A stretch of 64,000 bases of DNA, taken from contig JAFYEM010000030.1 in the NCBI GenBank assembly GCA_017544265.1, positions 87,402 to 151,401 of the forward strand. The letters are read 5' to 3'. Under the pieces are notes generated by a model. The model was not told where the DNA came from. It saw nothing but the letters and a program-made list of their open reading frames with translations, and ran no database searches. The translations under genes were made by a program, and so were the position numbers. Below are positions 9,300-17,859 of the stretch, one piece after another; the first letter of the stretch is position 1, and every line of letters begins with the position of its first letter. The DNA is from Bacteroidales bacterium (GTDB lineage Bacteria > Bacteroidota > Bacteroidia > Bacteroidales > UBA932).

Positions 9300-9352
9300 A
9301 TTTGTTATTATAAACAAATTGAGTAAATTTGCGCAGTCCATTGAGTAAATTT
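9300..9352 (+). promoter_or_regulatory. Promoter and operator-like repeats of the DUF4143 gene
   Basis: TTTG (9301-9304), a 19-bp spacer and TAAATTTG (9324-9331) form a promoter. A palindrome ATTTGTT-N6-AACAAAT (9300-9319) overlaps the upstream box. A 12-bp direct repeat TTGAGTAAATTT (9319-9330 and 9341-9352, 22-bp period) covers the -7 box and start site. This suggests repression, possibly autoregulation. Confidence 0.55.
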
Positions 9353-9375
9353 AAAACCAGTGGGCGTAAGTGCTT

Positions 9376-10566
9376 ATGTATAAAAGGGCTCAATACGACA
9401 TCCTTGCTAAAAGACTGGCAGAGAAACGACGCTTTATCCAAGTAATCATGGGGCCGCGTCAGGTAGGCAAATCAACTCTTATGAAGCAGGTAGTGAAAAA
9501 CCAGGACATCCCGTACCTGTTCTATACTGCGGATGCGGTACCTGTAACAAATTTCGAGTGGATCAGCGACTGCTGGAATGCCGCCCGAACCAAGATGAAG
9601 GTAGAGAATCTGCCGGAGATTATACTTATTATCGATGAAATCCAGAAGATTATCGGCTGGAGCGAGATCGTGAAGAAGGAATGGGATGATGACAGCTTCA
9701 ACGACATCCCCTTGAAAGTCATCCTGCTGGGTTCTTCGCGCGTAATGCTGGACAAAGGGCTGGCCGACAGCCTCCAAGGCCGGTTTGAACGCATAATTCT
9801 CTCCCACTGGTCCTTCGCTGAAATGAGGGATGCCTTCGGCTTCTCCCTGGAACAGTTCATCTATTACGGAGCCTATCCTGGCGCGGCAGAACTGATCGAT
9901 AATCCGGAACGCTGGATTAACTATATCAGCGGTTCCATCGTAGACGCAACCATTAATAAAGACATTCTTGTTAACGAGAAAATTACAAAACCAGCACTAC
10001 TGCGGCAGACTTTCGAGTTGTCGTCGGCCTATTCCGGACAAGAACTTTCGCTGACGAAGATGATTGGCCAGATGACTGATGCGGGCAACACGACAACAAT
10101 TACCGGCTACCTGAACCTTCTGTCTCAGGCCGGACTAGTCTGCGGCCTGAACAAGTACGCCGTCGATATGGCCAGAAAGAAGAATTCCATTCCGAAGCAC
10201 CAGGTGTACAACAATGCCCTGAAAACGCTCTACTGTGAAAAGCCCTTTGAGGAGGCTATTCTGGACCGGAAGCTGTGGGGGAGGCTGTTCGAGTCGGCCA
10301 TTGGCGCCCATATCTTAAGCTATGCTTACGCAGGCGAATACAAGGTATACTATTGGCGGACGAACCCGGGCTGCGAAGTGGATTATGTTCTAGAAAAAAA
10401 GGGCAAACTGGTCGCCATAGAGGTAAAGAGCAACGATGATGACTGGAACGACGGCCTCTCGGAATTCAAGGAGACTTTCAAGCCCTATCTTTCCATCATT
10501 GTGGGCCGAAGCGGCATACCGGCCGAGGATTTCCTCTCGACGGATCCTGTGTATTTATTCAAATAG
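9376..10566 (+). CDS. AAA ATPase with DUF4143 domain
   Basis: 396 aa from the ATG at 9376; an in-frame GTG at 9370 is less likely. Walker A GPRQVGKST lies near residues 24-32 and Walker B ILIIDEIQ near 78-85. The middle part has the DUF4143-type helical segment (YGAYPGAAE...WINYISGSIVDATINKDIL), and the C-terminus carries a PD-(D/E)XK-like core (EVDYVLEKKGKLVAIEVKS). Members are common accessory ATPases of unclear function, often proposed as mobile, toxin- or defence-related cargo. It lies inside the tRNA-Ser island, is AT-richer than the flanking operons, and has its own operator-like promoter. Family assignment is firm; the biological role is unknown. Confidence 0.9.
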   Translation: MYKRAQYDILAKRLAEKRRFIQVIMGPRQVGKSTLMKQVVKNQDIPYLFYTADAVPVTNFEWISDCWNAARTKMKVENLPEIILIIDEIQKIIGWSEIVKKEWDDDSFNDIPLKVILLGSSRVMLDKGLADSLQGRFERIILSHWSFAEMRDAFGFSLEQFIYYGAYPGAAELIDNPERWINYISGSIVDATINKDILVNEKITKPALLRQTFELSSAYSGQELSLTKMIGQMTDAGNTTTITGYLNLLSQAGLVCGLNKYAVDMARKKNSIPKHQVYNNALKTLYCEKPFEEAILDRKLWGRLFESAIGAHILSYAYAGEYKVYYWRTNPGCEVDYVLEKKGKLVAIEVKSNDDDWNDGLSEFKETFKPYLSIIVGRSGIPAEDFLSTDPVYLFK

Positions 10567-10985
10567 CGATTTGTAGCATTCGGCACCCGCCGCAGCCCCG
10601 ACATGGGCTATCGAGTTGATGAGAAGGACGCTGTCAAGGCGGCTTTCCTCGGCCACCTGCGCCATGACCTCCTTTTCGGGAGTGAGCGGCTCTAGCGGTT
10701 GGTGATCCTGCTGGCGATATTCTGAATTATTCCTGGTTCCTCTCCTGGACTCCCTTTAATTAGCAGGTAATCCACCCCTTATACCTTCAGCGCCGGGCCC
10801 GAAAGGTCCGGCGCTACTGTATCCAGGCGGGGCGCCCCGTGATGGTGGCTTACCTCACCGCTGCCGAATAAACACTCGTGCATTTTCTATTCAAAAAAGT
10901 CGCACCGGAGCAGGAGGTGCTAGCTTTGCACAAAATACTCATCACCTATGGCAAAAGACTAAATCTTGTGGTTAACACTTTTTGA
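10567..10985. other. Intergenic region inside tRNA-Ser island, with a hairpin
   Basis: 419 bp without a convincing gene. It contains a strong hairpin AGCGCCGG/CCGGCGCT at about 10789-10816, which may be a terminator but lacks a clear T tract. A motif around 10894-10922 (GTCGCACCGGAGCAGGAGGTGC) resembles GCACC motifs at 11563-11582 and 12863-12895, perhaps remnants of element ends. Confidence 0.4.
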
Positions 10986-11017
10986 TTGCACAGTTTTGAC
11001 AAAAATGCTTATTTTTG
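10986..11017 (+). promoter_or_regulatory. Putative promoter of the DUF3791 gene
   Basis: TTG (10986-10988), a 21-bp spacer and TATTTTTG (11010-11017). The ATG at 11022 falls where transcription should begin, so the mRNA may be leaderless. Confidence 0.45.
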
Positions 11018-11021
11018 CAGT

Positions 11022-11228
11022 ATGAGCAAGAACGATCAAGACATACTCTATTTTGTTGCTTTCTGCCTGGAATCCTTCAAGAACAAGCATGGGATTCGCG
11101 GAGAAGAGGCTTCAGAAATGTTTGACAAATTTGGAGTGAAGAAGTACCTTGTCAAAAACTACGATATACTCCACACTCAGGGTATGCCATGGTTATTGGA
11201 AGAAATTGATGAAATGATGGGCTTATGA
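11022..11228 (+). CDS. DUF3791 small protein (toxin-antitoxin-like module)
   Basis: 68 aa from the ATG giving MSKNDQDILYF. It shows the DUF3791 pattern: an aromatic ILYFVAFCLESFK helix, KHGIRGEEASEMFDKFGV, then YLVKNYDILHTQGMPWLLEEID. DUF3791 proteins are usually the small partner next to DUF3990 or another short ORF and are suspected toxin-antitoxin or phage-exclusion components (family knowledge, function not proven). The next gene starts at 11261 with an overlapping alternative start at 11225. A promoter sits so close that translation may be leaderless. The longer in-frame start at 10986 (TTG) is rejected because it overlaps the promoter. Confidence 0.8.
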   Translation: MSKNDQDILYFVAFCLESFKNKHGIRGEEASEMFDKFGVKKYLVKNYDILHTQGMPWLLEEIDEMMGL

Positions 11229-11260
11229 TACTCTTTTTCACAAGTGAAGGAGGTGCGCGT

Positions 11261-11476
11261 ATGAGAGCCGAAATCACCCAGCAAAATCTTTATTTGATTA
11301 TTGCGGGCAAAGTGGCTGCCGTAGCCGCTTTTATAGCAGAAGACGAGCATTTAAGTCTTGTCGATGCTTTGACCAAGTTCTACGCCTCCAGCACCTACAA
11401 ACGCTTGGAGCAAGAAAGCACCAAACTGTGGCATTATGGTCCTGTGGCTCTGTACCAAGAATACCTGGCAACATAA
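11261..11476 (+). CDS. DUF3791-partner small protein
   Basis: 71 aa from the ATG at 11261, preceded by a good Shine-Dalgarno-like AAGGAGG with suitable spacing; an in-frame ATG at 11225 overlapping the upstream stop is the alternative. The helical sequence has YLIIAGKVAAVAAFIAEDEHLSLVDALTKFYASSTYKRL followed by TKLWHYGPVALYQEYL. This matches the small companion proteins I associate with DUF3791 genes, in which the C-terminal W-x-x-GP-x-ALYQ motif is conserved. It ends 4 bp before the duplicated tRNA end, so it is the last gene of the island. Probable partner of the preceding protein; mechanism unknown. Confidence 0.7.
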   Translation: MRAEITQQNLYLIIAGKVAAVAAFIAEDEHLSLVDALTKFYASSTYKRLEQESTKLWHYGPVALYQEYLAT

Positions 11477-11480
11477 TGGC

Positions 11481-11507
11481 GAGTTCGAATCTCGGTCTCT
11501 CCGCAAA
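11481..11507 (+). repeat. attR-like direct repeat of tRNA-Ser 3' end
   Basis: A perfect 27-bp copy of 9074-9100. It is followed directly by an A tract and a terminator hairpin, the arrangement expected for the tRNA's original downstream region. Confidence 0.8.
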
Positions 11508-11540
11508 AAAAACCTTCTGAACGCATTAGAAGGAGTTTTT
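11504..11540 (+). terminator. Rho-independent terminator, probably the ancestral tRNA-Ser terminator
   Basis: A nine-A run, then stem CCTTCT (11513-11518)/AGAAGG (11528-11533) and a TTTTT run at 11536-11540. It can work on both strands, and it sits just behind the duplicated tRNA end. Confidence 0.75.
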
Positions 11541-11615
11541 CTTGTAATTAGGCCGAAAAAAGTTGCACCGAAAATGCACCGAGGGCTAAACGTTCTTCAA
11601 ATCAGGACAATAACA

Positions 11616-12746
11616 TCAAAATGTCAGGTCTAGCCACTGACCAAAGAAACGGTCATAAACCATGTACCCCTCCGGGGCCCGATAAATAATCTCTTCCTCC
11701 AGCATCCTCTCCAGTGCGCTCTTGACACTGCTTGTTGCCGTAAGACCATATTTTGTAATAAAAGAGCCTGCCGTTATTTCTTTAACTTTTTTTTCTTTAG
11801 CAATAGCTTTGACAAGCTTTACCTGTCCCCTGGAATATACCTGGAGCAAATGCTGGTAGTAAAACTCGTTTTCTCGAAGGATATCCAGGATACTCTCCTT
11901 AACCAATTCCGTATTGACAGTTCGGGACGCCTTCGCATACAACCGATTCATAATCATCTGGATGTACCAGGTATAACCTTCGTATAGACTGTAAACCTGA
12001 TGGAATACATCTTCTGGAAGTTCACGACCCTGCTCCCTGAAAAAAGATGCAGCAAAGTCATAATACACATTCTCCCTAATTGTCCCTATTGTTTTTTCGG
12101 ATGTGCTCTGGTAGAATGGACGTTTGGGAGAAAGGAACATTTCTCCCAGCATATGTGCCTGGCTACCGGAGAATATAAAGTGCACGTTATGCAAATCCTG
12201 AATATATGAGCGGAGCATGGCTTCTACGTTTTGCTCAGGATAGTTTGAAATTTGTTGGAACTCATCAAAAGCAATGAAACAGGTTTTTCCAGATTGCTTC
12301 AAGTACTTGAATACTTGCTCCAATGTTCCGGGTTCTGCTCCCAACGCTATATCCAATCCTATCTTGGGCTGCCCGGTCACCTGATCCACCGTGAGATTCG
12401 GCCTGAATCCTTTGAAGATGGTTGCAATCTTTTTCAGGACTTTTACCGGATTGGAATCCAGTTGCCCCAAAACTGCCGAAGCAAATGCCTGGGTAAAATC
12501 ATAAAGCGATTCTGTTGGATACAAATCTATGTATGTGGCATGCACCTTTGCATCTTGTTGCTTCAACAGATAGTAGATATGCTTTATCAGGCCTGTTTTT
12601 CCCAGCCTTCTGGGAGAAGTCAGCGTAATATTGCGTCCATTCCGGAGTGTCTCCAGCAAGTCTTCAGTCTCTTTTATACGGTCACAGAAGTACTCTGGTG
12701 ACTCATATCCGGTTATTAAGAAAGGGTTGTTGATTCGCGGCTCCAT
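11616..12746 (-). CDS. AAA/archaeal-type (STAND-like) ATPase with winged-helix C-terminus
   Basis: 376 aa. The opening NPFLITGYESPEYFCDRIKET is typical of the PF01637-type ATPases of Bacteroidetes. Walker A SPRRLGKT is at residues 44-51 and Walker B FIAFDEFQQI near 155. The sensor-like region FIFSGSQAHMLGEMF follows, and the C-terminus (EITAGSFITKYGLTATSSVKSALERMLEEEIIY) looks like a winged helix. These ATPases are frequent accessory genes; a role in defence or signalling is speculated but not shown. It lies alone between two tRNA-end copies (11481 and 13031), is AT-richer than the chromosomal operons and is oriented towards the tRNA. Confidence 0.88.
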   Translation of the reverse strand: MEPRINNPFLITGYESPEYFCDRIKETEDLLETLRNGRNITLTSPRRLGKTGLIKHIYYLLKQQDAKVHATYIDLYPTESLYDFTQAFASAVLGQLDSNPVKVLKKIATIFKGFRPNLTVDQVTGQPKIGLDIALGAEPGTLEQVFKYLKQSGKTCFIAFDEFQQISNYPEQNVEAMLRSYIQDLHNVHFIFSGSQAHMLGEMFLSPKRPFYQSTSEKTIGTIRENVYYDFAASFFREQGRELPEDVFHQVYSLYEGYTWYIQMIMNRLYAKASRTVNTELVKESILDILRENEFYYQHLLQVYSRGQVKLVKAIAKEKKVKEITAGSFITKYGLTATSSVKSALERMLEEEIIYRAPEGYMVYDRFFGQWLDLTF

Positions 12747-13089
12747 ATAATTGCGTTTTTTTCGTTGCGTAAATATCGCAATAAAAAATCGTATATCAAA
12801 TAGTTTATTGCGTTATTCTTCAAATGGAATAAATAGAAACATATATGCGATAATTCAAAGACCGGTGCATTTTTGGCTCAGAAAAAGTGCACCGGGTCGG
12901 GAAGAATATGGTGAAATTGAAGATTTCGCACTAATGTCAGTGCAACAGTAAAACGCTCAAATACCCCACTACAGTTATCTACATTGAGCTTTCACCGCCA
13001 TAACGAGAAAGTCTGAAATACAGGCAATACTCTCGGTCTCTACGCACATGGCCATCGGCAGCGCCGCGGAATGACAGGGAAAGAGCCGA
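12747..13089. other. AT-rich intergenic region upstream of the ATPase
   Basis: 343 bp. It contains a palindrome TTGCG-N7-CGCAA (12765-12781) and more TTGCG half sites near 12751 and 12805, which could be an operator. An imperfect inverted repeat with CGGTGCA and TGCACCG arms lies at about 12863-12895, a degenerate tRNA-Ser 3' end at 13031-13046, and a short repeat (13060-13087) also found at 42390-42419. No coding potential was seen. Confidence 0.45.
13031..13046 (+). repeat. Degenerate third copy of the tRNA-Ser 3' end
   Basis: TCTCGGTCTCTACGCA matches the tRNA end TCTCGGTCTCTCCGCA at 15 of 16 positions. A second, older attachment site would explain the lone ATPase between 11507 and 13031. 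Confidence 0.5.
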
Positions 13090-14268
13090 TTAGGATGCTT
13101 GAAGGATTGCGGCGGCAAGGGCTTCCAGGGCGGATTCGTCGGAAGCGTGCATGCGGCTTCGGATGGTCACAGTCTCACCGACAATCTCGACTTCCTTCAT
13201 AGCACCGAACATCTCTTTCATGACCTTAGCTGCCGAAGGTGCCCAGGAGCCATTCTCGATCAGGGCGACCTTACGTTTCTGCCAGGCTTTCATCTGGAGC
13301 GTGTGGAGGAAATTATAGGCCGGAGTAAATAGGCCGCCGTCGTAGGATGCGGCGGCGAGGACCATTTTTCCGTAGCGGAATGCATCCTCAACGGCCTCGG
13401 CCATGTCGTCGCGGCAAAGGTCGGAGATCGCGACCTTCGGGCAGCCTTTGGCCTTCAGGATTTCAGCAAGACGCTCCGCAACCTCGGCCGTACCCCCGTG
13501 AATGGACGCATAGGCCACGAAAATGCCTTCTGTCTCAACCCCATAGCTGCTCCATGTCTGGTAAAGTGCGATACACTCCTGCTTCCCATCAGAGAGAATC
13601 GGACCGTGAAGCGGGGCAATCTTCTCAATGGGCAGGGCAAGGGCTTTTTTCAGCAGATTCTGCACCGGGACGCCGTATTTTCCGCAGATATTGAAATAGT
13701 AACGGCGGGCTTCACATGCCCAGTCGCCGTCATCCTTATAATAGAAACCGCATTTTGACAGGGCACCGAATTTTCCGAAGGCGTCGGCCGCGAAAAGTAC
13801 CCCCGTAGCCTTGTCGAAAGAGACCATGACCTCGGGCCAATGGACCATCGCGGCACCGTAGAAACTCAGGCTGTGCTCTCCGAGGTCCAGGCTGTCCCCC
13901 TCCTTTATCGCAATACCTTCGAAGGGCTTGTCCATGAACTGGGGAAGCATCTGCAGGGCCTTCGCCCCGGCGACTATCCGGATCTCAGGATATATCTCCA
14001 GCAACTTCTCGATCATTCCGGAATGATCCGGCTCCAGATGATGGACAACGAGATAGTCCGGACGGCGGCCACCCAGAGCCACGCCCAGATTTGCAAGCCA
14101 CTCCTCCCCCTTTCTGGCATCGACGGTGTCCATAACCGCGACTTTCTCATCCAGAATCAAATAAGAATTATAGGATATACCCTCCGGAACAATATACTGG
14201 CCTTCGAACAAATCGAGGTCAAGGTCGTCCACCCCGATATAGACAGTCTTTGATGCAATCTCTTTCAT
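13090..14268 (-). CDS. fprA: FprA-type A flavodiiron protein (O2/NO reductase)
   Basis: 392 aa from the ATG giving MKEIASKTVY. A metallo-beta-lactamase-like N-terminal half carries the diiron ligands: His77, Glu79 and Asp81 in HLEPDHSG, then His143 (MVHWPE), Asp162 (ADAFG) and His221 (LHGP). The C-terminal half (about 255-392) is flavodoxin-like, with the FMN-loop motif YASIHGGTAEVAE. Such enzymes reduce O2 to water or NO to N2O in the cytoplasm of anaerobes, taking electrons from rubredoxin or related donors. It stands alone with its own promoter, whose position supports the 14268 start over an upstream in-frame codon at 14289. Confidence 0.95.
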   Translation of the reverse strand: MKEIASKTVYIGVDDLDLDLFEGQYIVPEGISYNSYLILDEKVAVMDTVDARKGEEWLANLGVALGGRRPDYLVVHHLEPDHSGMIEKLLEIYPEIRIVAGAKALQMLPQFMDKPFEGIAIKEGDSLDLGEHSLSFYGAAMVHWPEVMVSFDKATGVLFAADAFGKFGALSKCGFYYKDDGDWACEARRYYFNICGKYGVPVQNLLKKALALPIEKIAPLHGPILSDGKQECIALYQTWSSYGVETEGIFVAYASIHGGTAEVAERLAEILKAKGCPKVAISDLCRDDMAEAVEDAFRYGKMVLAAASYDGGLFTPAYNFLHTLQMKAWQKRKVALIENGSWAPSAAKVMKEMFGAMKEVEIVGETVTIRSRMHASDESALEALAAAILQAS

Positions 14269-14286
14269 AGTATCAGCTTTATAGGG

Positions 14287-14294
14287 CAAAAATA
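14287..14294 (-). promoter_or_regulatory. -7 box of fprA promoter
   Basis: TATTTTTG on the minus strand matches TAnnTTTG and predicts a start site about 10 nt before the fprA ATG. No clear TTTG box is seen at the right distance. Confidence 0.5.
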
Positions 14295-14345
14295 GTAAAA
14301 ATATGCCGATAAATAAAGTATATCCTCAGAGGGCCCAGACGCAAA

Positions 14346-14375
14346 ACGGGCAGGGTATCAAAGCACCCCGCCCGT
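14346..14375 (-). terminator. Terminator of the 14400-39956 gene cluster
   Basis: Arms ACGGGCAGGGT and ACCCCGCCCGT pair with one mismatch around an 8-nt loop; on the minus strand the stem is followed by TTTT. It lies 25 bp after the stop of the last GLUG gene. Confidence 0.7.
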
Positions 14376-14399
14376 CAATATTCAACTAATCAATGGTTT

Positions 14400-17300
14400 C
14401 TATAGGTCAGCCACGTTGCCCGTGCCGGTGAAGTTGGCGTCGGAGCAGATCTGAACCCCGTTCTTATAGTGACAGTTCTTAATCGCAGATCCGGCGACAG
14501 ACTGACCGGCAACCGCACCGTAAGCGGTAATCGGCGTGCCATTCTTGTCGATAGTCTCAACTTTACTGGAGCAGCCGTCAACTACAGTCCCGGCATCGAG
14601 CAGAGCGGTAATGCCGCCGCCAATCTGGATCTGGCTGGACTTAATTTCGGAGCCGTCATAGCTGCAGGAGTTTATACTGCTGTTCTGTGCCAGGGCCACG
14701 ATTCCGCCATAGAAGTAGGCGGAACCGCTTGACCAGCTTAAAGGCATTTTGCACTGCGAGACAGACGCATATTGTGCCATCCCCACAATTCCGCCACATG
14801 CTCCGCGGCGGGAAATGACACTGGCAGTCGATTCCACTTCGCAGTCGGAGATTGCTATAAGCGCACCGTCGGCACCAACCACCTGACCGGCAATACCGCC
14901 GGCGGCAGGGCAGTCGTAGGAGGTAAATCCACGATTGCTGAAATGGTCATTATTGGCCCTTCCTTCGCCGGCAAGAGTGCAGCCGGAAATAGATGACGTC
15001 CCGGTGACATAACCTACAATTCCGCCGACCATGAACGAAGGCTTCTTACGGTTGTTGTTGGCGCTGCTGTCTCCGCCCTTGACGGCACCGCTGTTGTCCG
15101 AGTCCTTAATCGCCGCATTCTTTGCATATCCGGCAACGCCTCCCATATAGATGTAGTCATAAAGGACCACATGGGGATCATCCGCGGTGCCGGCATGACC
15201 GTCTTTGGCGCATTGCGCATCCTCCGAGACGGCAAAGGTGACATTGGCGGTATTGTGACATTCAAGCACGTCCACGGCGGAGGCGGCATTGAGTTTGGCG
15301 ACGACGCCGCCGAGATACACATAGTGGACACCAACTTTCGCAGCATTGCAAGTGTACTTCACTGCACCGCTGTTGGAAACGTTCTTTACTCCGGCCGTGG
15401 CATAGCCGACGACTCCGCCGAGATAAAAACCGTAATCGTTGGCACCGGAAGGCTCAGAGCACAAGGTAAGCACCGCATTAGACTGGCTCAATGAGCCTGA
15501 ATTGGAAATGGAGCCACCTTCGGCAGAGCCGTCAATTTCGGCTTCGCTCATACCAATTACGCCACCTACACGAATCATCACGCCGCTGGTGGTTTCATAG
15601 CGGGAAAGATTTATGGCGGCAGCATTATGGACATTGGCGACTATGCCTGAGGAAGCGTTATATGCAATCACACCGCCGATATAAGGCATGCGGGCGCTAT
15701 AAGGGGTAAGATACGAGGTGCCGACTGCGACAGCTCCTTCTGCATTATTGTCGCAGGAGAGCACCGAACCGTGGTTCTTGCCTACTACGCCTCCTATATA
15801 ATGAATCTTCGGGTTGGCGCGGTCGATTATGGGGCCATTGTTGAAGCATCCACTGACGGTTGCTCCCTCGCCGTTAAAGGCCACGATGCCTCCGACCTCC
15901 AGATAACGGCCGTTCATGTTTCCGCTAGCGCCGCGTTCGGCGTGGAAGATGTTCACGATTGCAGATTTGTTGTTGCAGGAAGCCACCGTTCCGTCATTAC
16001 GGGCGGCAATTCCGCCAAGGGCATAGTGGTATGCGTTGGTAGAATGAGTTACAATACTTCCGGTAATGGGATGATCAGATGTATCTGTAAGAATAACTGT
16101 GATTCCGACAGGATGATTCTCCGTAACGCAATTTTCTATGGAGCCCGAATTGAGTCCGGCGACGCCGCCGATCAACAGCTGGGGATTGTTCTTCATATCG
16201 GAAGATTCTTCAGCGGCAATCATCTGCCCCTGGTTATCTATGGTTCCGGAGAAGATGCATGCCTTGATTTTGCCGTCAGCATTGCTGACACGCCCCACTA
16301 TACCGCCAATCTGAATCTTCTGGGCCTGGGCCTTGAAGTCAGCGGGAACAGATATCGCACCGTTGAATGTACAGCCGTCCACAGTACCGATGGTCACTCG
16401 TCCGGCAATACCTCCGAGGCAGGTAGCCTTATTGACAGTGGCGGAGGCAAGGCTGACGGATGAAGAAACGCTTACATTCTGAATCAAACCTTTGTTGTAT
16501 CCCGCGACAGGACCGAAATGGCCGTCATCATCCACTGCATGGACAAATGTAAATGTGCAGTCGCTGCCAAGGGTCAGGTTCTTTACAGATCCGGCCTCAT
16601 CGATTGCCACAAAAAGAGGCACCGAGGCGCTCAAACCGCTGATGCTGTGCGAACAGCCGTCGAAGACTCCGGGGAAGTAGTAGTTTTCCTGACCGTTAGC
16701 GCCTTCCTTCAGTCCGATGCCGCCGGTGGAATTGAACGTCATGGAAGAAGTTGCGTCGAAGACGATATCGTCCAAAAGCTTTACCTGGAGGTCTGCGATA
16801 CCATCGTAGCCCTTGCCGTTGAACTTCTGCGCGAAGGCAATGAAGTCGGCTGCTGTGGCGATATTGACCACGTTCTCAGGAGTATCGTCCGGAGCAGCTT
16901 CCTGGGTAAAGGTGACCACGATGGACTTTTCGCCTAAGGTGAAGGTAACCGTGGCGCTGCGGGACACAGTCTGATAGTTCTCGCCGCCCACGAAAGTGTA
17001 TTCGGTGGTCACTGCAGACTTGGGTTCCACATAGCTGAGCCAGGCGGGAGAACCCTGCGAAATCTCGAAGCTTACCTCGCCATTCGACTTCACCGGGACA
17101 GTCGCAGTTCCGCCTTCATGGGCGAAAGTGAAATTCAGATAATCATTCTCGATTACAAATATCTCGGGAGCAGCCTGGCTGATGGTCACGTCTTCACTGC
17201 CGCTGTCATTGGTGAAAGTGATGACGCCTTCCCTCGGGTCCTCACCTTCATTGGCAGCGACCAGGAATTCGTAAGTACTCTCGACGAGTTCGGCCTTCGG

Positions 17301-17840
17301 AGCCACATAGCTAATCCACTGGGCAGCGGAACCGTTGATTTCGAAAGAAACTTCGGAGTTGGACTTGAGCTTTATGCTCACGTTTCCGCCTTCGCAAGCG
17401 ACAGAAATGGGGGAAGCAGTCTCGATTACGAGGGCTCCCTTGTATTTCTGGGTCACGCTGACCGTGGCGCTGGCCTCTTTCCCGTCATTGCTGCAGGTAA
17501 TTGTAATTGTGGCGTTGCGGTCACTGTAAGAAGCATTCTCAAGCGACTTTACGCTAAGCGAAAGGTTTTCGCCTGCCTCCCCTTCCTTGTCCTCGGGGAA
17601 AGTTAGCCATTTCGCCGAGGAAGTGGCTTTCCATGCGTAGTTGCTGGCAAATTCCACCGCGAAGGTGTAGGCGTCGTCAGGGATGACCACGCTGCTCTGG
17701 GAGAGAAGGGTAATTGCGGGGGCGTCAGCTTCGCCGGAGGGCTTTTCATCCTCGCCGGCGGGCTGCTGCTCCTTCTGGCTGCAGGCGGTGGCAAATACCG
17801 CCGCAGCAGCAAGGTAAAGGAATAAACGTTTCAGTGTCAT
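14400..17840 (-). CDS. BACON-GLUG repeat surface lipoprotein
   Basis: 1146 aa. The lipobox ATAC (Cys20) is followed by an acidic tail (GEDEKPSGEAD) suited to surface export. Three BACON/Ig-like domains lie at about 45-128, 135-222 and 225-315, each ending in a V(T)-x-Q strand. From about 325 on comes a long array of GLUG-like units (GGIAGRV..GTVDGCTFNGAI, GGVVGKNHGSVLSCDNNA and so on), which should fold as a beta solenoid. The C-terminus NCHYKNGVQICSD...GNVADL is shared with the paralogues at 17860 and 36334. Such proteins are thought to be adhesins or surface scaffolds. It is the last gene before a terminator; the upstream paralogue ends 20 bp away. No catalytic motif was seen. Confidence 0.85.
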   Translation of the reverse strand: MTLKRLFLYLAAAAVFATACSQKEQQPAGEDEKPSGEADAPAITLLSQSSVVIPDDAYTFAVEFASNYAWKATSSAKWLTFPEDKEGEAGENLSLSVKSLENASYSDRNATITITCSNDGKEASATVSVTQKYKGALVIETASPISVACEGGNVSIKLKSNSEVSFEINGSAAQWISYVAPKAELVESTYEFLVAANEGEDPREGVITFTNDSGSEDVTISQAAPEIFVIENDYLNFTFAHEGGTATVPVKSNGEVSFEISQGSPAWLSYVEPKSAVTTEYTFVGGENYQTVSRSATVTFTLGEKSIVVTFTQEAAPDDTPENVVNIATAADFIAFAQKFNGKGYDGIADLQVKLLDDIVFDATSSMTFNSTGGIGLKEGANGQENYYFPGVFDGCSHSISGLSASVPLFVAIDEAGSVKNLTLGSDCTFTFVHAVDDDGHFGPVAGYNKGLIQNVSVSSSVSLASATVNKATCLGGIAGRVTIGTVDGCTFNGAISVPADFKAQAQKIQIGGIVGRVSNADGKIKACIFSGTIDNQGQMIAAEESSDMKNNPQLLIGGVAGLNSGSIENCVTENHPVGITVILTDTSDHPITGSIVTHSTNAYHYALGGIAARNDGTVASCNNKSAIVNIFHAERGASGNMNGRYLEVGGIVAFNGEGATVSGCFNNGPIIDRANPKIHYIGGVVGKNHGSVLSCDNNAEGAVAVGTSYLTPYSARMPYIGGVIAYNASSGIVANVHNAAAINLSRYETTSGVMIRVGGVIGMSEAEIDGSAEGGSISNSGSLSQSNAVLTLCSEPSGANDYGFYLGGVVGYATAGVKNVSNSGAVKYTCNAAKVGVHYVYLGGVVAKLNAASAVDVLECHNTANVTFAVSEDAQCAKDGHAGTADDPHVVLYDYIYMGGVAGYAKNAAIKDSDNSGAVKGGDSSANNNRKKPSFMVGGIVGYVTGTSSISGCTLAGEGRANNDHFSNRGFTSYDCPAAGGIAGQVVGADGALIAISDCEVESTASVISRRGACGGIVGMAQYASVSQCKMPLSWSSGSAYFYGGIVALAQNSSINSCSYDGSEIKSSQIQIGGGITALLDAGTVVDGCSSKVETIDKNGTPITAYGAVAGQSVAGSAIKNCHYKNGVQICSDANFTGTGNVADL

Positions 17841-17859
17841 ATTTTATGTCTGTATAGGT

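Noticed and set aside
10555-10665. 36-codon minus-strand frame overlapping the end of the DUF4143 gene, with protein-like composition
   Set aside because: No known family, it overlaps a real gene and no promoter or ribosome site was seen; at most a remnant.
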